A stretch of DNA of 64,000 bases from JBCBKP01 sp038521625 (GTDB lineage Bacteria; Planctomycetota; Phycisphaerae; Phycisphaerales; UBA1924). The number at the start of each line of letters is the position of its first letter. The first letter of the stretch is position 1. The translations under genes and the position numbers were made by a program. Location of the stretch: positions 76,326-140,325 of the forward strand of contig JBCBKP010000004.1 in the NCBI GenBank assembly GCA_038521625.1. Reading direction: 5' to 3'. The notes under the pieces are model-generated. The model did no database searches, was not told where the DNA came from, and saw nothing but the letters and a program-made list of their open reading frames with translations. Shown here piece by piece: positions 1 through 8,179 of this stretch.

Positions 1-1807
1 GCGAGCGGGCGCCGCGCTCGAGCCCCTCGACCAGGCGCTCGATCTCACGCTCGACGCGGGCGACCGACATCTCTTCCTCGAAGATCGACTCGGAGTTCTC
101 GTAGAACTCCACGCGCTCGCCGCGCCGCTCGCCCACCGTGAGGGAGGCCAGCCCGACGAAGGCGCCGCCGAGCAACAGACCGACGGCGAAGAGAGCGCCG
201 ATGTTGAGCGCCACGGGCGACTTGCTCTTCTCGCGCGGCGGGACGCCGGCCCGGCGGCGCGCCGCCTTGATGCGGCCGGCGGCCTGCTCGCGCCGGAGGC
301 GGGCCCGCTCGCGGGCGCGCCGGACCTGATCCCGGGCCCGCTCGCGCGGCGTCCGCATGCCGGCGTCGTGGAGCAGTTCCTTGCTCGGGATCACGACGTC
401 GTCGGCGGGCGGCACTGGCGTCGCGACGGGCTTGGCCTCGACGGGCTTGTCCTCGGGCGTCTCGAACTCGGGCTCGAAGCGGACGGGGCTGCCGCCCATG
501 CTCGGCAGGTCGGCGGGGCGGATCTCGTGCGGGTTGCCGGCGGCGAGCACCGCGTGCAGGTCGGCGAGCATCTGGCCGGCCGACGCGTACCGCTTGTCGT
601 ACTCGGCCATCGACCGGCGGACGATCCAGCGGAGCGACTCGGGGCAGCGCTTGGTGATCTTGCTGAGGCTGCCGTGGGCGGGGAACGAGTTCTCGATGAC
701 GCTGAACAGCACGGCGCCGGCCGCGTAGACGTCGAACTTGCCGCCGTCGATCTGGTGCACCTTCGCGCCGCGGAGGGCCTGGCGGACCAGCTCGGGGTCG
801 CGGAAGTACTCGGTGCCGTGGGTGGTGAGGGTCATCGCCGAGCGGAGCGGCGTGACGAGCCCGAAATCGACCAGGTGGGCGTGGCGCCGGCCGTCCCCGG
901 CCGAGACGTCATCGACGATGATGTTGTCCGGCTTGACGTCCTTGTGCCACAGACCGCCCTGGTGGTAGCGGTCGAGCATCTCGACCAGGTCGGTCGCGAA
1001 ACCGACGGTCTCCATCAGCGCGCGGTCCGACAGCCCGCCCGGCCCGCCCTCGGCGTGCAGGCGCTGGGTCACCGAGGTCAGCGAATCGCCCGGGACGTAG
1101 CGCATCACGTAGAAGAAGCGCGACTCGCTCATGTCGTGCTCGAGCACGAGCCCCATCTTCTTGGCGGCGTCGAGCGCGCGGCTCTCGCGGATGATCTGCG
1201 GGAGCCGCGAGCCGTCGTCGAGGCTGAAGGTCTTGATGACGACCTTGTCGACGTTGATGAATCCCTGACGCTCGAATCCGGCGAGCTTGGTGGGCTCCGG
1301 CTCGGCGATGTAGAGCTTGCCGCCGGAGCCGCCGCCGGCGAGCGAGCCGACGATCGTGTACCCGTCGAAGAGCCGCGTGGCGCGGCCGCCCTTGGGCTTG
1401 TCGCGCCCGGGCGCCTCGGCTATGACCTGCGGCAGGCGGCGCTCGAGGCCCTCGGTGAGGCTGGAGAGGCCGAGCAGACGCGCCGGGTGCCCGATCGCCA
1501 GCCGGTAGATCGAGAGCCCCGCGGCGCGGAACTCAGAGCCGATCGCCCGCCCGAAGTGGCTTGTGGCAGACCAGCGGCCCACGAATATGTTCAGGATCAC
1601 GAGCGGGACGAAGACGATCGCGAGCAGGATCGAGCCGACCAGGCGGAGCGAGTCGGCGATCATCGCCCCGATGAACGTCGCGACATGGACGATGAATCGC
1701 CCGAGCAGACCGAAGCCCTTGACAAGCAGCCAGATGACGCCGAAGAGGAGGAATCCTCCCAGCGCCAGTCCGAGCACCACGCCCAAGATCGAAATGATCG
1801 TCGGCAT
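1..1807 (-). CDS. Membrane Ser/Thr protein kinase (C-terminus beyond window)
   Basis: This is a probable transmembrane protein kinase whose 3' end lies outside the window; 602 codons are visible. The N-terminus has two hydrophobic stretches (about residues 4-30 and 55-76). The kinase domain runs from about 147 to 420, with a glycine-rich loop near 154-163, Lys192 in VVIKTF, the catalytic HKD at 288-290 in a HKDVKPDN loop, DFG at 314-316 and a DPE in place of APE. A basic stretch follows, then a third membrane segment near 535-560 and an acidic tail. The catalytic residues are present, so it is probably active, although it has HKD rather than HRD. The ATG at 1805-1807 lies about 60 bases downstream of the ECF sigma gene on the same strand, so the two are probably cotranscribed. 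ECF sigma and kinase pairs are known in Planctomycetes. The signal sensed is unknown. Confidence 0.85.
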   Translation of the reverse strand, partial: MPTIISILGVVLGLALGGFLLFGVIWLLVKGFGLLGRFIVHVATFIGAMIADSLRLVGSILLAIVFVPLVILNIFVGRWSATSHFGRAIGSEFRAAGLSIYRLAIGHPARLLGLSSLTEGLERRLPQVIAEAPGRDKPKGGRATRLFDGYTIVGSLAGGGSGGKLYIAEPEPTKLAGFERQGFINVDKVVIKTFSLDDGSRLPQIIRESRALDAAKKMGLVLEHDMSESRFFYVMRYVPGDSLTSVTQRLHAEGGPGGLSDRALMETVGFATDLVEMLDRYHQGGLWHKDVKPDNIIVDDVSAGDGRRHAHLVDFGLVTPLRSAMTLTTHGTEYFRDPELVRQALRGAKVHQIDGGKFDVYAAGAVLFSVIENSFPAHGSLSKITKRCPESLRWIVRRSMAEYDKRYASAGQMLADLHAVLAAGNPHEIRPADLPSMGGSPVRFEPEFETPEDKPVEAKPVATPVPPADDVVIPSKELLHDAGMRTPRERARDQVRRARERARLRREQAAGRIKAARRRAGVPPREKSKSPVALNIGALFAVGLLLGGAFVGLASLTVGERRGERVEFYENSESIFEEEMSVARVEREIERLVEGLERGARS

Positions 1808-1867
1808 CGACCGTCCCCTTACGCTGCCGCGGCCGGTCGGGGTCGCGGCTCTCCCGGCGGCGGGCGA

Positions 1868-2620
1868 TCAACGGGCCTCGTCGGCCGCCCGCAGCTCTGT
1901 CTGGCGGTGGTAGATCTCGGCGATGGCCTCGTCGAACATCGCATCGTCCGCCTTCTCCGCTGTCTTGGGATTGATCTGGAGCCCGTTTCGTTCCGCCTCT
2001 TCTCGCTCCTCGGACGTGAAGCTGTACGTCTGGATCACCTCGGCGATCCGGGAGCGGAGCTGTTCGCGGACCTTGGTCAGACGGCGGCTCACCGTCGGCT
2101 CGGAGACGCCCAGGGAGGCGGCGACCTCCTTGCCGCTGACCCCGTCGAGCACGCGCATCCGGTAGATCGAGAACTCCATGAACTCGCAGTCCCGCTCGAC
2201 CATGCGGATGGCGGCCTCGACCTTGGCCCCGAAGACCGCCGCCTCGTAGGCGGCGTCGGCCGAGGCGACGGCCGAGGAGGTCATCCAGCTCTCGTCGAGC
2301 TCGGCGTTGGCCTTGCCGCCGCCGCGTTTGAGGGCCATCCGGCGGTCGATCTCGTCGCCGAGGACGTGCTTGGCGATGGCGAGCAGCCAGGTGCTGAACC
2401 GGGCGCCCTTGGTCGGGTCGTAGCGGTCGATCGAGTTCGAGAGGGCGGCCAGCGTCTCCTGAGAGAGGTCCCGGACGGTCTCGGCGCCGATCCGCCCGCG
2501 CCCCCACTTGGTGAGCTGGGCCCGCAGCACCGGGCCGAACGTCTCCCAGAGCTCGAACCAGGCCGCCTCGTCGTTGGCGCGCAGGCGCGCGATGAACCCG
2601 CTGGTGACAGAACTCAGCAT
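1868..2620 (-). CDS. ECF-type RNA polymerase sigma factor (sigma-70 family)
   Basis: A 250-residue sigma-70 family protein. Region 2 is at about residues 50-95, with the DLSQETLAAL and FSTWLLAIAKH segments. Region 4 is at about 155-195, with a helix-turn-helix reading KEVAASLGVSEPTVSRRL. There is no region 1 or 3, as in ECF factors. A polar tail of about 50 residues follows region 4, longer than in minimal ECF factors, and could be a regulatory extension. The next gene on this strand is the membrane kinase. No anti-sigma gene is visible, so control by the kinase is the likely arrangement; that is inference. The untranslated leader contains a strong hairpin at 2654-2675. Confidence 0.88.
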   Translation of the reverse strand: MLSSVTSGFIARLRANDEAAWFELWETFGPVLRAQLTKWGRGRIGAETVRDLSQETLAALSNSIDRYDPTKGARFSTWLLAIAKHVLGDEIDRRMALKRGGGKANAELDESWMTSSAVASADAAYEAAVFGAKVEAAIRMVERDCEFMEFSIYRMRVLDGVSGKEVAASLGVSEPTVSRRLTKVREQLRSRIAEVIQTYSFTSEEREEAERNGLQINPKTAEKADDAMFDEAIAEIYHRQTELRAADEAR

Positions 2621-3026
2621 CGGTCTCGGTATCCCTTTCCGCCGGGGTCCGTGCCCGCCCGGCTCGCCGGGCGGGTCCGATCACGCGTCGAGCGCGTCGC
2701 CCCCAACTGCGCGGGATAGCGACAAAAGAGGATACACCTCACGCCAATCCGCGCGGCGATGCTCGCCCGCCGAGCCCGGGGTCGGCGCCCGAGAACCAGG
2801 GATTCGGCCCCATCCGGGCCGGCTGTGAAATCGAGCTGGGCCGGTTCCCACCAACGGATCGTCCGGCAATGAGTCAGCCGGGCGGCCCGCCTCGATCGGG
2901 CCGGGTGAGCCCCGAGGGGCGCCGGCAGAGGCCGGGTTCGAGATGGGATTGAGCCGCTCCCCGCCCGGGCGGCCGAGCAAAGCGCGTTCGGCGGCCCCGC
3001 GAGTGGGCACGGAAGGAGTTACGACA
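2621..3026. other. Divergent intergenic region between the sigma factor and coiled-coil genes
   Basis: About 400 bases without a convincing gene. It should carry the divergent promoters for the sigma factor (minus) and the coiled-coil membrane protein (plus). The clear structure is the hairpin at 2654-2675. The ribosome site GGAAGGAG lies just before the ATG at 3027. I found no recognisable -35/-10 pair. Confidence 0.6.
2654..2675 (-). promoter_or_regulatory. Hairpin in the ECF sigma factor leader
   Basis: A perfect 9-base inverted repeat, CCCGCCCGG / CCGGGCGGG, with a four-base loop. It ends about 34 bases upstream of the sigma-factor ATG on the minus strand, so it would sit in the 5' untranslated RNA if transcription starts upstream of it. 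No U-tract follows, so it is not an obvious terminator. Confidence 0.45.
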
Positions 3027-3935
3027 ATGGCTGGTTTCGTCAAGGGCATCGTGCGATTCGGAGTGGTGGGCGTGATCGTCGGCGGCGGCGCGGCGTTCCT
3101 CGCCGAGACCGTCCGTCCTGGCAGCGTCGGGGCCATCCTCCACAAGGCCGGGCATGTCGCCGGCAACGTGATCGACCAGAACATCGACGACCCGATCGCG
3201 CTGCGGGCGCAGCTGCGGTCGCTTGAGGCGAGCTACCCGCAGAAGATCGCGGAGGTCCGCGACGACCTCACCGAGGCCGACGATCAGATCGCGATGCTCG
3301 AGCGCGAGATGACCGTGAGCGAGAAGGTCGTCGCGCTGACCGACCAGGACCTCTCGGTCCTCGATCAGAACATCGAGACGGCCCGCTCGGCCGAGGCCCG
3401 CGGCGGCGTGCGTTTCGCCAAGGTCAGCTTCAACGACACGGCGATGACGCTCGACACGGCCTACGCCAAGCGTCAGGAGATCCAGGCGGTCCGCGGCGTG
3501 CACGCCCAGAACGCGGCGCAGTACTCGACCGAGCTCGGCTACCTGCAGACGCAGCGCGGGCAGTTGTCCGACCTGCTCGCCCGCCTCGAGCGTGAGCAGA
3601 CCGAGTTCCAGGTGCAGCTCAAGCAGCTGGACGCCCAGATCGACGCGATCGCCCGCAACGACCGGATGATCTCGACGCTGAAGGACCGCCAGCGGACGAT
3701 CGACGAGCACTCGCGGTACCGGGCCGACAGCCTGGATCAGATCCAGGATCGTCTGGCGAAGATCCGCCAGGAGCAGCAGGGCGCTCTGGCCGCGATCCAG
3801 AGCGTCGACACCCGCACCGACTACGTCGATGAGGCCGAGTACCTGATCGACCGCGAGGCGGAGCTCGAGGTCGCCCCGACACGGGCGCTCCCGACGAGCA
3901 CTGAGGAGGCGGACCACACGATCGCGCACAACTGA
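3027..3935 (+). CDS. Coiled-coil membrane-anchored protein of unknown function
   Basis: 302 residues. One hydrophobic segment lies near the N-terminus (about 4-26), followed by long charged helices rich in Glu, Gln, Arg and Leu (about 55-270) that read as coiled coil. The rest is probably periplasmic or cytoplasmic depending on anchor orientation. I chose the ATG at 3027 because GGAAGGAG lies directly upstream and the hydrophobic anchor then starts at once; an in-frame start at 2943 would add a proline-rich stretch that looks untranslated. No enzymatic motif was seen. It is transcribed away from the sigma/kinase pair and ends in a strong terminator. Confidence 0.75.
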   Translation: MAGFVKGIVRFGVVGVIVGGGAAFLAETVRPGSVGAILHKAGHVAGNVIDQNIDDPIALRAQLRSLEASYPQKIAEVRDDLTEADDQIAMLEREMTVSEKVVALTDQDLSVLDQNIETARSAEARGGVRFAKVSFNDTAMTLDTAYAKRQEIQAVRGVHAQNAAQYSTELGYLQTQRGQLSDLLARLEREQTEFQVQLKQLDAQIDAIARNDRMISTLKDRQRTIDEHSRYRADSLDQIQDRLAKIRQEQQGALAAIQSVDTRTDYVDEAEYLIDREAELEVAPTRALPTSTEEADHTIAHN

Positions 3936-4345
3936 GCGCGACCCGGAGCAAGCCTCCTCACCGGCCGCATGTGACAATCCAGCGAACGCTCACCGGGCCC
4001 GACGCGAATCCACCCTCGCGTCGGGCCCGCGGCCATTTTGGTTGGTATTCGGTGCCCCGAACGGGGATATCGGGCCTGGGGTGTCGACCGCCCCGCTCCG
4101 GGGTGTTGGGGTTGGTGGCGTCGGCGCTTCGGAACCGATAACTTCAGCTGTTCAGCGTCGCATCGGTTGTCGTTCGGGGCCCCCACTCCGGTCGATACGC
4201 GGACGCAGGACCGCCTCGACGCACCCGGTCGGGGGATGCGTGCGGCATAGAGCATGCGCAGGACAGGCGCGACACAGGGGGGGCCTGGGCAAGAGGCCCA
4301 GGCGAGCAGCAGGACGCCGCGACCCGGCCAGGAGACGCCCGGACC
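3936..4345. other. Intergenic region upstream of mreB
   Basis: About 410 bases without a gene. It holds the terminator at 3994-4038, then the presumed mreB promoter and leader. The leader includes an inverted repeat GCCTGGGC / GCCCAGGC at 4283-4290 and 4296-4303, and a 7-base repeat AACCGAT / ATCGGTT at 4133-4139 and 4162-4168. No promoter could be assigned with confidence. Confidence 0.5.
3994..4038 (+). terminator. Rho-independent terminator after the coiled-coil gene
   Basis: A perfect 13-base inverted repeat (3994-4006 and 4017-4029, CGGGCCCGACGCG and its complement) with a 10-base loop, followed a few bases later by TTTT. It separates the coiled-coil gene from the mre operon. Confidence 0.75.
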
Positions 4346-5401
4346 GTGATCTGGGATCGATTTACCCATTTCTTCAGCGTCGACATGGGCATCGACCTCG
4401 GGACGTGCAACACCCTCGTTGCCGTCCGCGGGCAGGGCATCGTTCTGAACGAGCCGAGCGTGGTCGCCGTCAAGAAGGGCACCAACCAGGTCATCCGCGT
4501 CTCCGGCGGCCTCGCGGTCGGCTGGGTCGCCAAGGAGATGCTCGGCAAGACGCCAGGCGGGATCACCGCGGTCCGCCCGCTGAAGGACGGCGTGATCAGC
4601 GACTTCGAGATCACCGAGGCGATGCTGAATTACTTCATCACCAAGGTGACCGGGCGGATGCGCTGGGTCGGCCCGCGGGTGGTGATCTCGGTCCCCAGCG
4701 GCATCACCGCGGTCGAGAAGCGCGCGGTCGTCGATTCGGCGCTGCGGGCCGGCGCGAGCCGGATCTACCTGCTCGAGGAGCCCATGGCCGCCGCGATCGG
4801 CGCGGGCCTGCCGTTCACCGAGCCGACCGCGAGCATGATCGTTGACATTGGCGGCGGCACGACCGAGGTCGCGATCCTGTCTCTGGCGGACATCGCCACG
4901 TGCGAGTCGGTCCGCGTCGCGGGCGACGACATGGACGAGGCGATCATCAGCCACATGAAGCGGACCTACAACCTGATGATCGGCGAGCAGACCGCCGAGC
5001 GGATCAAGATCGAGATCGGCTCGGCCTCGCCCGGCGGCGAGGAGACGTCGATGGACGTCCGGGGCCGCGACATGATCTCGGGCCTGCCGCGGAAGACGGT
5101 GATCACCAGCGGCGAGATCCGCGAGGCGCTGCAGGAGCCGATCAGCGCGATCCTCGAGACCGTCACCAGGACGCTCGAGCGGGCCGAGCCGGAGCTGGCG
5201 GCCGACCTGGTCGACAACGGCATCACGCTCGCGGGCGGCGGCGCCCTGCTCCGCGGGCTGCCCGCGGTGGTGACCAAGGCGACCGGGCTCGACGTGACGC
5301 TGGCGGACGACCCGCTGACGTGCGTGGCGCGCGGGACCGCGATGTACCTCGAGAACATCGAGGAGTGGAAGCAGGCGCTCGAGAGCGACATGGATCTCTG
5401 A
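4346..5401 (+). CDS. mreB: Rod shape-determining protein MreB
   Basis: A bacterial actin homologue of 351 residues that polymerises under the membrane and guides lateral cell-wall synthesis. The N-terminal phosphate-1 motif MGIDLGTCNTLV, the GQGIVLNEPSVVA segment, the VDIGGGTTEVA phosphate-2 motif and a C-terminal LAGGGALLRGL segment are all present, and the length fits the family. I chose the GTG at 4346, preceded by AGGAG, because it restores the usual short N-terminal segment before the first strand; an ATG at 4385 would cut it off. mreC and mreD follow in the same direction. Its presence suggests rod-type wall growth. Confidence 0.96.
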   Translation: MIWDRFTHFFSVDMGIDLGTCNTLVAVRGQGIVLNEPSVVAVKKGTNQVIRVSGGLAVGWVAKEMLGKTPGGITAVRPLKDGVISDFEITEAMLNYFITKVTGRMRWVGPRVVISVPSGITAVEKRAVVDSALRAGASRIYLLEEPMAAAIGAGLPFTEPTASMIVDIGGGTTEVAILSLADIATCESVRVAGDDMDEAIISHMKRTYNLMIGEQTAERIKIEIGSASPGGEETSMDVRGRDMISGLPRKTVITSGEIREALQEPISAILETVTRTLERAEPELAADLVDNGITLAGGGALLRGLPAVVTKATGLDVTLADDPLTCVARGTAMYLENIEEWKQALESDMDL

Positions 5402-5469
5402 GCGGGCCGGGCCCGCCTCGGCGGCTTGTCACTGGATTGTCGGGTCTCTGGACCGTGGGGGTCGCGTCG

Positions 5470-6357
5470 ATGCGTCACAACCAGAGCCAGCCGGCCGCCG
5501 TTCGATACGCCATGCCGGGCGTCGTCGCGCTCCTGGCGATCCTGGCGCTCGTCCCGGTGCAGTGGCTCGGCTGGACGCGCCCGCTGGCGACGCTGGAGAC
5601 CGTGCTGGTCGCCCCGATCAGCCAGCCGCTGCGCGAGGTCGCGGTCTGGCTGGCGCCGGCGACGCGCGACGCGCCCCCCGAAGCAATCGCCGAACTCGAG
5701 GCCCGACGCGACGAGCTGCTCGCCACGCTCCGCCGCGAGCAAGCCGAGAACCGGCGCCTGCGCGAGACCATCCGCGAGCTCCAGAGCGGGCGTGCGATCC
5801 GCTCGCCGGTGCCGGTCCGCCAGGTCCTGGCGCCGGTGATCGCGTCGCAGTCCGACCCCTCGGGCGCCTCGCTGACGATCCGCGCGGGACTGAACGTCGG
5901 CCTGACCGACACGACGGTCGCGACCGTGCGGGGCACGCAGCTCGTCGGGCGCGTCCGCCGGCTGGGCGCGACCACGTCGATGGTCGTCCCGATCACCAGC
6001 CGCCAGCACACCGCCGTGCAGGGCGGCGTCGTAGTGGAACCGGACGGCCGGGAGGAGGCCGTGCTCCTCGAGTGCCTGCTGCTCCCGGTCGGCGACGGGC
6101 GTCTGCGGGGCGATGTCGAGTTCGACAGCGCGACCGAGCCCGAGGTCGGGATGGAGGTCGTGCTGCGCGACGACCTCTGGCCCGAATCGGCGCAGTTCCT
6201 GATCATCGGCGACGTCGAGCGGGTCGAGCCCGACCCCGAGCAGCCGCTGCGGAAAGTCATCTTCGTGCAGCCGCGGGTCGACGACCTGCGGCGCGTGAGC
6301 GAGGTCGTGCTCCGGATCCCCGAGCTGGCGAGCGGATCGGAGGGCGGCGGATCGTGA
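5470..6357 (+). CDS. mreC: Rod shape-determining protein MreC
   Basis: 295 residues. It has one N-terminal membrane segment (about 11-35), then a heptad-like coiled coil (about 70-105, rich in Glu, Arg and Leu), then a beta-rich periplasmic region. This is the MreC layout, in which the protein bridges MreB to periplasmic wall synthases. The segments VPVRQVLAPVIASQSDPSG and GLTDTTVATVRGTQLVGRV match the MreC core. The ATG at 5470 is the best start; a GTG at 5455 in the same frame is possible. The stop codon overlaps the GTG of mreD. Confidence 0.92.
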   Translation: MRHNQSQPAAVRYAMPGVVALLAILALVPVQWLGWTRPLATLETVLVAPISQPLREVAVWLAPATRDAPPEAIAELEARRDELLATLRREQAENRRLRETIRELQSGRAIRSPVPVRQVLAPVIASQSDPSGASLTIRAGLNVGLTDTTVATVRGTQLVGRVRRLGATTSMVVPITSRQHTAVQGGVVVEPDGREEAVLLECLLLPVGDGRLRGDVEFDSATEPEVGMEVVLRDDLWPESAQFLIIGDVERVEPDPEQPLRKVIFVQPRVDDLRRVSEVVLRIPELASGSEGGGS

Positions 6358-6914
6358 ACTGGCTCGCGTTCGCCGTCGTCGCGTGGGTGTCGCTCGGGCT
6401 CGAGCTCGGCCTGGCGGAGGCGCTGCGCCTCGCCCCGGGCGACATCGGCCCGAGCTTCGTGATCCCGCTGGCAACCTGGATCGGGCTGCGGGCGTCGCCG
6501 AAGCACGCCCTGTGGGCGGCGCTGCTTCTCGGGCTGCTGCTCGATCTCGGCTGGACGGTCGCCCTGCGCGACAGCGGCGGGCTCAGCAACATCATCGGGC
6601 CCTACTCGATCGGGCTGTTCCTGGGCGTGAATCTGGTGCTCGCCGCGCGCGGGTACGTGCTCCGCGAGCACATCGTGGCGCTGGCGGTGATGTCCCTGCT
6701 GTGCGCGGGCGCGACGCAGGTCTTCGTGACCGCGATCCTGACGCTGCGGAACGCCTACGACCCGATCGCGTGGCAGGCCGGCGACGAGCTGACGGCGCGG
6801 GGGGCCAGCGCGCTGTACACCTGCCTGCTCGCCCTGCTGCTCTGGCTGCCGTTCCGCGGCGTCGAGCCGCTGATGGCGTTCCCGCGCGGGCCGATCGCCC
6901 GCCGATACGGCTGA
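6354..6914 (+). CDS. mreD: Rod shape-determining protein MreD
   Basis: 186 residues, strongly hydrophobic, with about five or six membrane helices. Position directly after mreC, with an overlapping GTGA start/stop, and size identify it as MreD, the integral membrane partner in the elongation complex. Sequence conservation in this family is low, so identity rests on topology and context. Confidence 0.85.
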   Translation: MNWLAFAVVAWVSLGLELGLAEALRLAPGDIGPSFVIPLATWIGLRASPKHALWAALLLGLLLDLGWTVALRDSGGLSNIIGPYSIGLFLGVNLVLAARGYVLREHIVALAVMSLLCAGATQVFVTAILTLRNAYDPIAWQAGDELTARGASALYTCLLALLLWLPFRGVEPLMAFPRGPIARRYG

Positions 6915-6937
6915 CTTCACGCCGGTAGACTCGTGGC

Positions 6938-8158
6938 ATGCAGACTCCGCGCCCGGCCGTGCTGTTCGATGATGGGAAGGGGCTGCTCGCGCCGATGCGC
7001 GACCTGCGCCCGATCTACGACGTCCGGACCGGCCCTCTGACCATCGCCGAGCGTCTGACGCGCGCGCTGACGCTGCACCCGGTGGCCCAGTTCGTGCCCG
7101 AGGGGCTCGCGGGCTTGGCGAGCGCGTCGATGGCGCCCGTGAACGACCTCGACCGGAGCACGGGGCCCCTGCTGCTGATCAACGGCCGCTGCGCCATGCC
7201 GATCGAGGCGGTGGCGCACCTCGGCGAGGGCTCGATCCTGGTCGAGCAGTCCAGCGGCGACGTGGTCGCGGCAAACCTCGACGCGGCCGACGCGATGACG
7301 CTCTTCGAGCACATCTACGCCGGCGGGCCCGAGCCCGGTTTCGAGACCGCGGCCATCGAGGAAGACGTGCTGCTGACGCGCCCGTGGGACGTCCGCCGCA
7401 TCCGCGACCTCTCGATCGAGCTCGACCTCGACCTGCTCGCGGGCAACCCGGTGGCGCCGCTGCCCGAGGGGGTCGTTTCGATCGGGCTGACGACCGCCCG
7501 CGTGCACCCGACCGCGAAGCTCTACCCGACCTGCATCCTCAACACCGAGGGCGGGCCGGTGGTGATCGATCGCGACGCGACCATCCGCCCCGGCGCGATC
7601 ATCATGGGCCCGGCGTACATCGGCCCCGGCACGATGGTCTTCGAGGGCGCTCAGATCCGGCCCAAGACCGCGCTCGGCCCTGTCTGCAAGGTCTCGGGCG
7701 AGATCGCCGGCACCGTGATGCAGGGCTACAGCAACAAGGCGCACGACGGGCACCTCGGCGACTCGTGGCTCGGCGAGTGGGTGAACCTCGGCGCGGCCAC
7801 AACCGTCAGCAACCTGCTGAACACCTACGGCGAGGTGACCTCGACGGCCGAGCCGGGCGGCAGCCGCGAGCAGACGGGCGAGACGTTCTTCGGGTGCGTG
7901 CTGGGCGACCACGTCAAGACCGCGATCGGCACGCGGATCATGACCGGCGCGATCGTGCACACCGGCGCGATGTGGGCCGACCCGGCGCCGATGGTGGGCG
8001 CGATCGAGCGGTTCTGCTGGGCGACGGACCAGGCGCGGCTGAAGTACAAGCTCGAGCGGTTCCTGAACACGGCGCGGATCGTGATGGCCCGCCGCCGGAT
8101 CGAGATGGGCGGGCGGTACGAGGCGCGGATCCGCGCGCTGCACTCGGGCGAGGGCTGA
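6938..8158 (+). CDS. GlmU-like sugar-nucleotide protein with left-handed beta-helix
   Basis: 406 residues. The N-terminal part resembles the start of the alternative bacterial GlmU-type family (MRDLRPIYDVRTGPLTIAER, near residues 20-39). The C-terminal half (about 190-340) has hexapeptide-type turns, with IRPGAIIMGPAYIGPGT and WVNLGAATTVSNL, typical of a left-handed beta-helix acyltransferase. It probably makes or modifies a UDP-amino sugar for cell-wall precursors. The two-activity name of the family is UDP-N-acetylglucosamine diphosphorylase / glucosamine-1-phosphate acetyltransferase. I cannot confirm a functional uridylyltransferase site, so the exact substrate is open. Confidence 0.8.
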   Translation: MQTPRPAVLFDDGKGLLAPMRDLRPIYDVRTGPLTIAERLTRALTLHPVAQFVPEGLAGLASASMAPVNDLDRSTGPLLLINGRCAMPIEAVAHLGEGSILVEQSSGDVVAANLDAADAMTLFEHIYAGGPEPGFETAAIEEDVLLTRPWDVRRIRDLSIELDLDLLAGNPVAPLPEGVVSIGLTTARVHPTAKLYPTCILNTEGGPVVIDRDATIRPGAIIMGPAYIGPGTMVFEGAQIRPKTALGPVCKVSGEIAGTVMQGYSNKAHDGHLGDSWLGEWVNLGAATTVSNLLNTYGEVTSTAEPGGSREQTGETFFGCVLGDHVKTAIGTRIMTGAIVHTGAMWADPAPMVGAIERFCWATDQARLKYKLERFLNTARIVMARRRIEMGGRYEARIRALHSGEG

Positions 8159-8179
8159 AGCCTGGATAGGCTCGGCGCG

